Assembly: GCA_947252645.1 (NCBI GenBank)
Contig: CAMXWF010000002.1
Location: 138,577-202,576 of the forward strand
Direction: 5' to 3'
Length of the DNA: 64,000 bases
Origin: an uncultured Bacteroidia bacterium
GTDB taxonomy: Bacteria > Bacteroidota > Bacteroidia > Bacteroidales > CAJPTX01
In this document: one piece after another, positions 62,901 to 64,000 of the stretch
Layout of the letters: the number at the start of each line of letters is the position of its first letter
Position numbering within the stretch: position 1 is the first letter of the stretch
The notes under the pieces: generated by a model
What the model saw: only the letters and a program-made list of their open reading frames with translations
Database searches by the model: none
What the model was told of the DNA's origin: nothing
Translations under genes and position numbers: made by a program

Positions 62901-64000
62901 GTTGCGCCGACCCTCACGAGCTTCGAGGTGAGCGGGCCGACCGAGCTGGTGCAGGGCGCCACGGAGACGGTGACCTTTAAGGTGGAGCCGACCGGTGCCG
63001 AGCTGGATGCGGCATTGGACAGCCAGACTCCCGCCGCGGGCTTTAGCTACGACAAGGGCACCCAGACGCTGACCGCGGCCCCCGACGCCGCGCTTGGGGA
63101 GCACACGCTGACCTTCAAGGATAGCAAGACGGGTACGACCGCGGAGCTGACGGTGAAGGTGGTTGCGCCGGCCCTGACGAGCTTCACGGTGAGCGGGCCG
63201 ACCGAGCTGGCGCAGGGCGCCACGGCGGCCGTGACCTTTAAGGTAGAGCCGGCAGGTGCGGTGGTAGAGCTCGAGCTGGTGGGCACGAACCCTGGCCTGA
63301 GCTACGACAAGGGCACCCAGACGCTGACCGCGGCCCCCGATGCCGCGCAGGGAGTCCACACGCTGACCTTCAGGGATAGCAAGACGGGCAAGACCGCGGA
63401 GTTGACGGTGACGGTGGTAGCGCCGACACTCACGGGCTTCACGGTGAGCGGGCCGACCGAGCTGGCGCAGGGCGCCACGGCGACCGTGACCTTTGAGGTG
63501 GAGCCGGCAGGCGCCGAGCTGGATGCGGTATTGGACAGCCAGACTCCCGCCGCGGGCTTTAGCTATGACAAGGACACCCAGAAGCTGACTGCAGCCCCCG
63601 ATGCCGCGCTTGGGGCGCACACGCTGACCTTCAAGGATGGCAGGACGGGTGAGACCGCAGAGCTGACGGTGACGGTGGTAGCGCCGGCCGTGACGAGCTT
63701 CACGGTGAGCGGGCCGACCGAGCTGGCGCAGGGCGCCACGGCGACCGTGACCTTTAAGGTGGAGCCGGCCGGCGCTGTGCTGGATGCGGAATTGGTCAGC
63801 CCGGCCCCCGGCTTTAGCTACGACAAGGGCACCAAGGCACTGACCGCGGCCTCCGACGCCGCGCTTGGGGAGCACAAGCTGATCTTCAAGGATAGCAAGA
63901 CGGGTGAGCAAGCGGAGCTGACGGTGACGGTGGTAGCGCCGGCCGTGACGAGCTTCACGGTGAGCGGGCCGACCGAGCTGGCGCAGGGCGCCACGGCGAC
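56970..64000 (+). CDS. Giant secreted repeat protein, 3' end outside window
   Basis: One frame is open from ATG 56970 to the window edge, 2,343 codons with no stop; I followed it codon by codon. The signal peptide is residues 1 to about 31 (MLLLWAVGALGAAWGQ). The next roughly 330 residues look like a jelly-roll adhesin domain (ending YLDNIMIVGGQD). Several carboxypeptidase-regulatory-like or Cna-B-like beta modules follow (VPGVRLTVVGKQPDG, PVPNASLTVDD). From 62136 on there are seven full and one partial Ig-like repeats of 85-88 residues, each opening with TSFTVSGPTELAQGAT or a variant and ending with ELTVTVVAP. The protein is probably displayed on the surface and may be exported by the type IX system, whose C-terminal signal would lie beyond the window. 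It could be a haemagglutinin or gliding-type adhesin. Function is unknown. Confidence 0.88.
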   Translation, partial: MTMVENLWFRRGCREVWLMLLLWAVGALGAAWGQSQSDAKGVYWPGNTVDLSSGASSGAEVYYRENFEGSSNINFAALPNEVWSTDYIPTKALFDKLKGTPWGWGRQESQTGLVRPQHLGKGYVESYMSAPSGVLCMPVEKLGTDRGNGASIVVMPSMDFSKAPLSMPIYFSMDVNYAFFLKEDYKKDHSAPYFYGDEALEDAIVRPEVRERVALVLWYFREGVDSEWQRVSAQPFPLYPKGLVAGEARLTWTLLAVQGHSKVRFAIQLPASFPEEHKFKNTTYDLYTVREGMVSTYKVMNQKSRRTVLRDIYLDNIMIVGGQDMVAVSYTTGLTSYQQTFSSAKPYYGRLEYQGPDGKWYYCQKNANGTSVPADDGSYMRMLLPKGSLIPAVRWSAWDGKQFVVGKRKCYGNGLGVTSKQIKEFIGWAPDGQMSTTRAPQVAGGAVSYYASMHKSVSVGLKFKVQDGTKEGLADAVVRQQEVGASAAGWTLQTSSSGLTGEQKLGRPDQFPITYAYTVSKDGYATVQGTFVLGADGSIKRGMGRGRVEPDGSGYTITEELVKVQPTQVYTSEAGTGNRRAVPGVRLTVVGKQPDGTTFITLSQTSSQQGFASFGLASKSEGFWYEITAEHPDYERLVQRIEKDEVGRVDRPIYLQLKALSDYTIRVREAGIGKQPVPNASLTVDDPGEALKVTNGTVSLKLPEGQHSYWLVAPGYIATNGQLSIARGQKEYTLYMKKEPEAGEGRLKVELMLKQLQGKNFAEFKKEGEENYQSPVHAVLRNRHTGEESTIDWVLPNLPKYYWRNNYSEEKDLGVFPYGEYTLEVYQQPNNADDQQANMNRAFSGKAFSFGPGPESVKVYVPHTNQDLREDNIEGVQRPVARVRFTPAAQWSSLGDCQIRLLSDAVWGSELSGVTWRLGDYDKRVSNRLDGVKGYMFPQGEYQLVRMSSRGGCRDTINFSNKGGSVEVKADNSSCGDKHLRVKVQSGSAPLAGVVVVADRGKGYGKVISSPTTQDGLTTLKLIAGTYSLVAMKAGYLPAVLSGVDLSSAQAASREMSMELLRLSLSPALFLQKESTTVRFTTNWTASVGEFSPKYTIGLYREPGATKPVDSVEVTSIPPNGEVQCEFTPQNAPEGKYWLRVSVRTARPSQKFDPAGNKEKSSSQVYASEELPAYVFADGSEPKLSVVPEKKTIPLTPANASVNWDEPFVVEGSGASGNLSGKDWVSALWADGDLQKVYRYTWQGDGGLQLANNVARTPRQFVKGTVEGGSYTLKVELEGRTGTEECSLPSKGTYWSEASVTVVKQSLSVSPFYLVAGEKKSIKNNIEFKSSDGSSLGHEQLSWQVLGTEQKFDGAAAPQPNAAEEIELKEAGVYTLRVQAGGLEVERKFVVFPAEGLQVKISPNPAGVLVCDDERTFQQVTVRIAGTDPKTNSLLEQLLQDHEVRKEYSWAWGFGTGESSVTYIGKPTEVEATVKSTSKTKVEVDLVATLMLRGTSEPVKLGNGEVVKAQGKLEILDKVPQLGFEPMLMQEGGSASVELQYGVNTWLGGSIVSIGEVKDAKGLDASAVFRWERGKLRHVGGVNAVGGYKVTFNYSQPLANQESKTTEGIVYVLPKDLSQSDVQVKIEGGKATPASYKLDAEVVKHYEALKNLGLESLVHYVAPNGALRGKIGPEETEPTAEFTVQSSEFTEKGIFRDEAHVQFGNVKSVRWTITVEVSDPTLTSFTVSGPTELAQGATADVTFKVEPAGALLDAELVSQTPAAGLSYNKATKALTAAPDAAQGVHTLTFRDSKTGKTAELTVTVVAPAVTSFTVTGPRQLAPNSQGMVTYTVEPAGAEVELELVGTNPGLSYDKSTRMLAAAPDAAQGVHTLTFRDSKTGKTAELTVTVVAPAVTSFTVTGPRQLAPNSQGMVTYTVEPAGAEVELELVGTNPGLSYDKSTRMLAAAPDAAQGVHTLTFRDSKTGKTADLTVTVVAPVAPTLTSFEVSGPTELVQGATETVTFKVEPTGAELDAALDSQTPAAGFSYDKGTQTLTAAPDAALGEHTLTFKDSKTGTTAELTVKVVAPALTSFTVSGPTELAQGATAAVTFKVEPAGAVVELELVGTNPGLSYDKGTQTLTAAPDAAQGVHTLTFRDSKTGKTAELTVTVVAPTLTGFTVSGPTELAQGATATVTFEVEPAGAELDAVLDSQTPAAGFSYDKDTQKLTAAPDAALGAHTLTFKDGRTGETAELTVTVVAPAVTSFTVSGPTELAQGATATVTFKVEPAGAVLDAELVSPAPGFSYDKGTKALTAASDAALGEHKLIFKDSKTGEQAELTVTVVAPAVTSFTVSGPTELAQGATA
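62136..64000 (+). repeat. Tandem Ig-like repeats in giant protein
   Basis: Repeat starts: 62136, 62397, 62652, 62916, 63177, 63432, 63693 and 63948 (cut by the window end). Spacings are 261, 255, 264, 261, 255, 261 and 255 nt. Units 2 and 3 carry the variant start TGPRQLAPNSQGM; the others have SGPTELxQGAT. The array continues beyond the window. Confidence 0.92.

Noticed and set aside
61929..63911. 660-codon minus-strand frame over the Ig repeats
   Set aside because: It mirrors the repeat array and has Arg/His-rich repetitive composition; the plus-strand frame has a signal peptide and Ig-like repeats and is the real gene.
62136..64000. CRISPR-like array
   Set aside because: The period is about 255-264 bp and the units are coding Ig-like domains; there are no short repeats with unique spacers.

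Overview
The window looks like a chromosomal segment of a Bacteroidales bacterium close to Porphyromonadaceae, at fairly high GC. The evidence is an hmuY-hmuR-hmuS-T-U-V haem locus, GLPGLI and TonB-linked outer-membrane proteins, a DUF3276 PUR-like protein, multi-copy AAA/DUF4143 ATPases, and promoters of the Bacteroidetes TAnnTTTG type. I cannot name the species.

Layout: 1-816 has no convincing gene. 817-9755 (+) is a nine-gene chemotaxis operon: a CheZ-like coiled-coil protein, STAS, CheY, CheA, CheW, CheR, a histidine-kinase-like protein lacking its phospho-acceptor His, CheD and CheB. No membrane receptor and no flagellar or pilus gene is visible nearby. 10192-18536 (-) is the housekeeping operon rimP-nusA-infB-purB followed by an MsbA-like ABC exporter. 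18824-27656 (+) carries a thioester alpha-2-macroglobulin, a small unknown protein, a MATE exporter and an RlmD-type rRNA methyltransferase. 27751-31501 (+) has a Thr-rich mini-ORF (doubtful), a GLPGLI protein and a large TonB-dependent-receptor-like barrel protein. A hairpin-rich gap and tRNA-Glu(CTC) follow.

32451-43968 (-) is a haem-acquisition operon with a tandem hmuYR duplication: hmuY1-hmuR1-hmuY2-hmuR2-hmuS(CobN-like)-hmuT-hmuU-hmuV. HmuY lipoproteins would bind haem outside the cell, HmuR receptors import it, and the HmuSTUV chelatase/proton-channel module would process it. Upstream (-) lie pyruvate:ferredoxin oxidoreductase, then MqnC (menaquinone, futalosine route) coupled to a second MATE exporter.

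50500-52584 is an accessory patch: an AAA/DUF4143 ATPase bracketed by two copies of a 32-bp palindrome, the C-terminal remnant of a second DUF4143 ATPase, and a 152-bp MITE-like element with perfect 16-bp terminal inverted repeats. Then come tRNA-Gly(GCC), tRNA-Leu(TAA), a UPF0104 flippase-like membrane protein, a DEAD-box helicase with a long basic tail and the DUF3276 protein. From 56970 to the window end an uninterrupted frame of more than 2,343 codons encodes a giant secreted repeat protein. It ends in Ig-like repeats of 85-88 residues, two of which are an almost exact recent tandem duplication.

The best candidates for something undescribed are the chemotaxis-type signalling operon with three atypical components (CheZ-like, His-less kinase, Ser-less STAS) and the palindrome-bracketed DUF4143 ATPase cassette.
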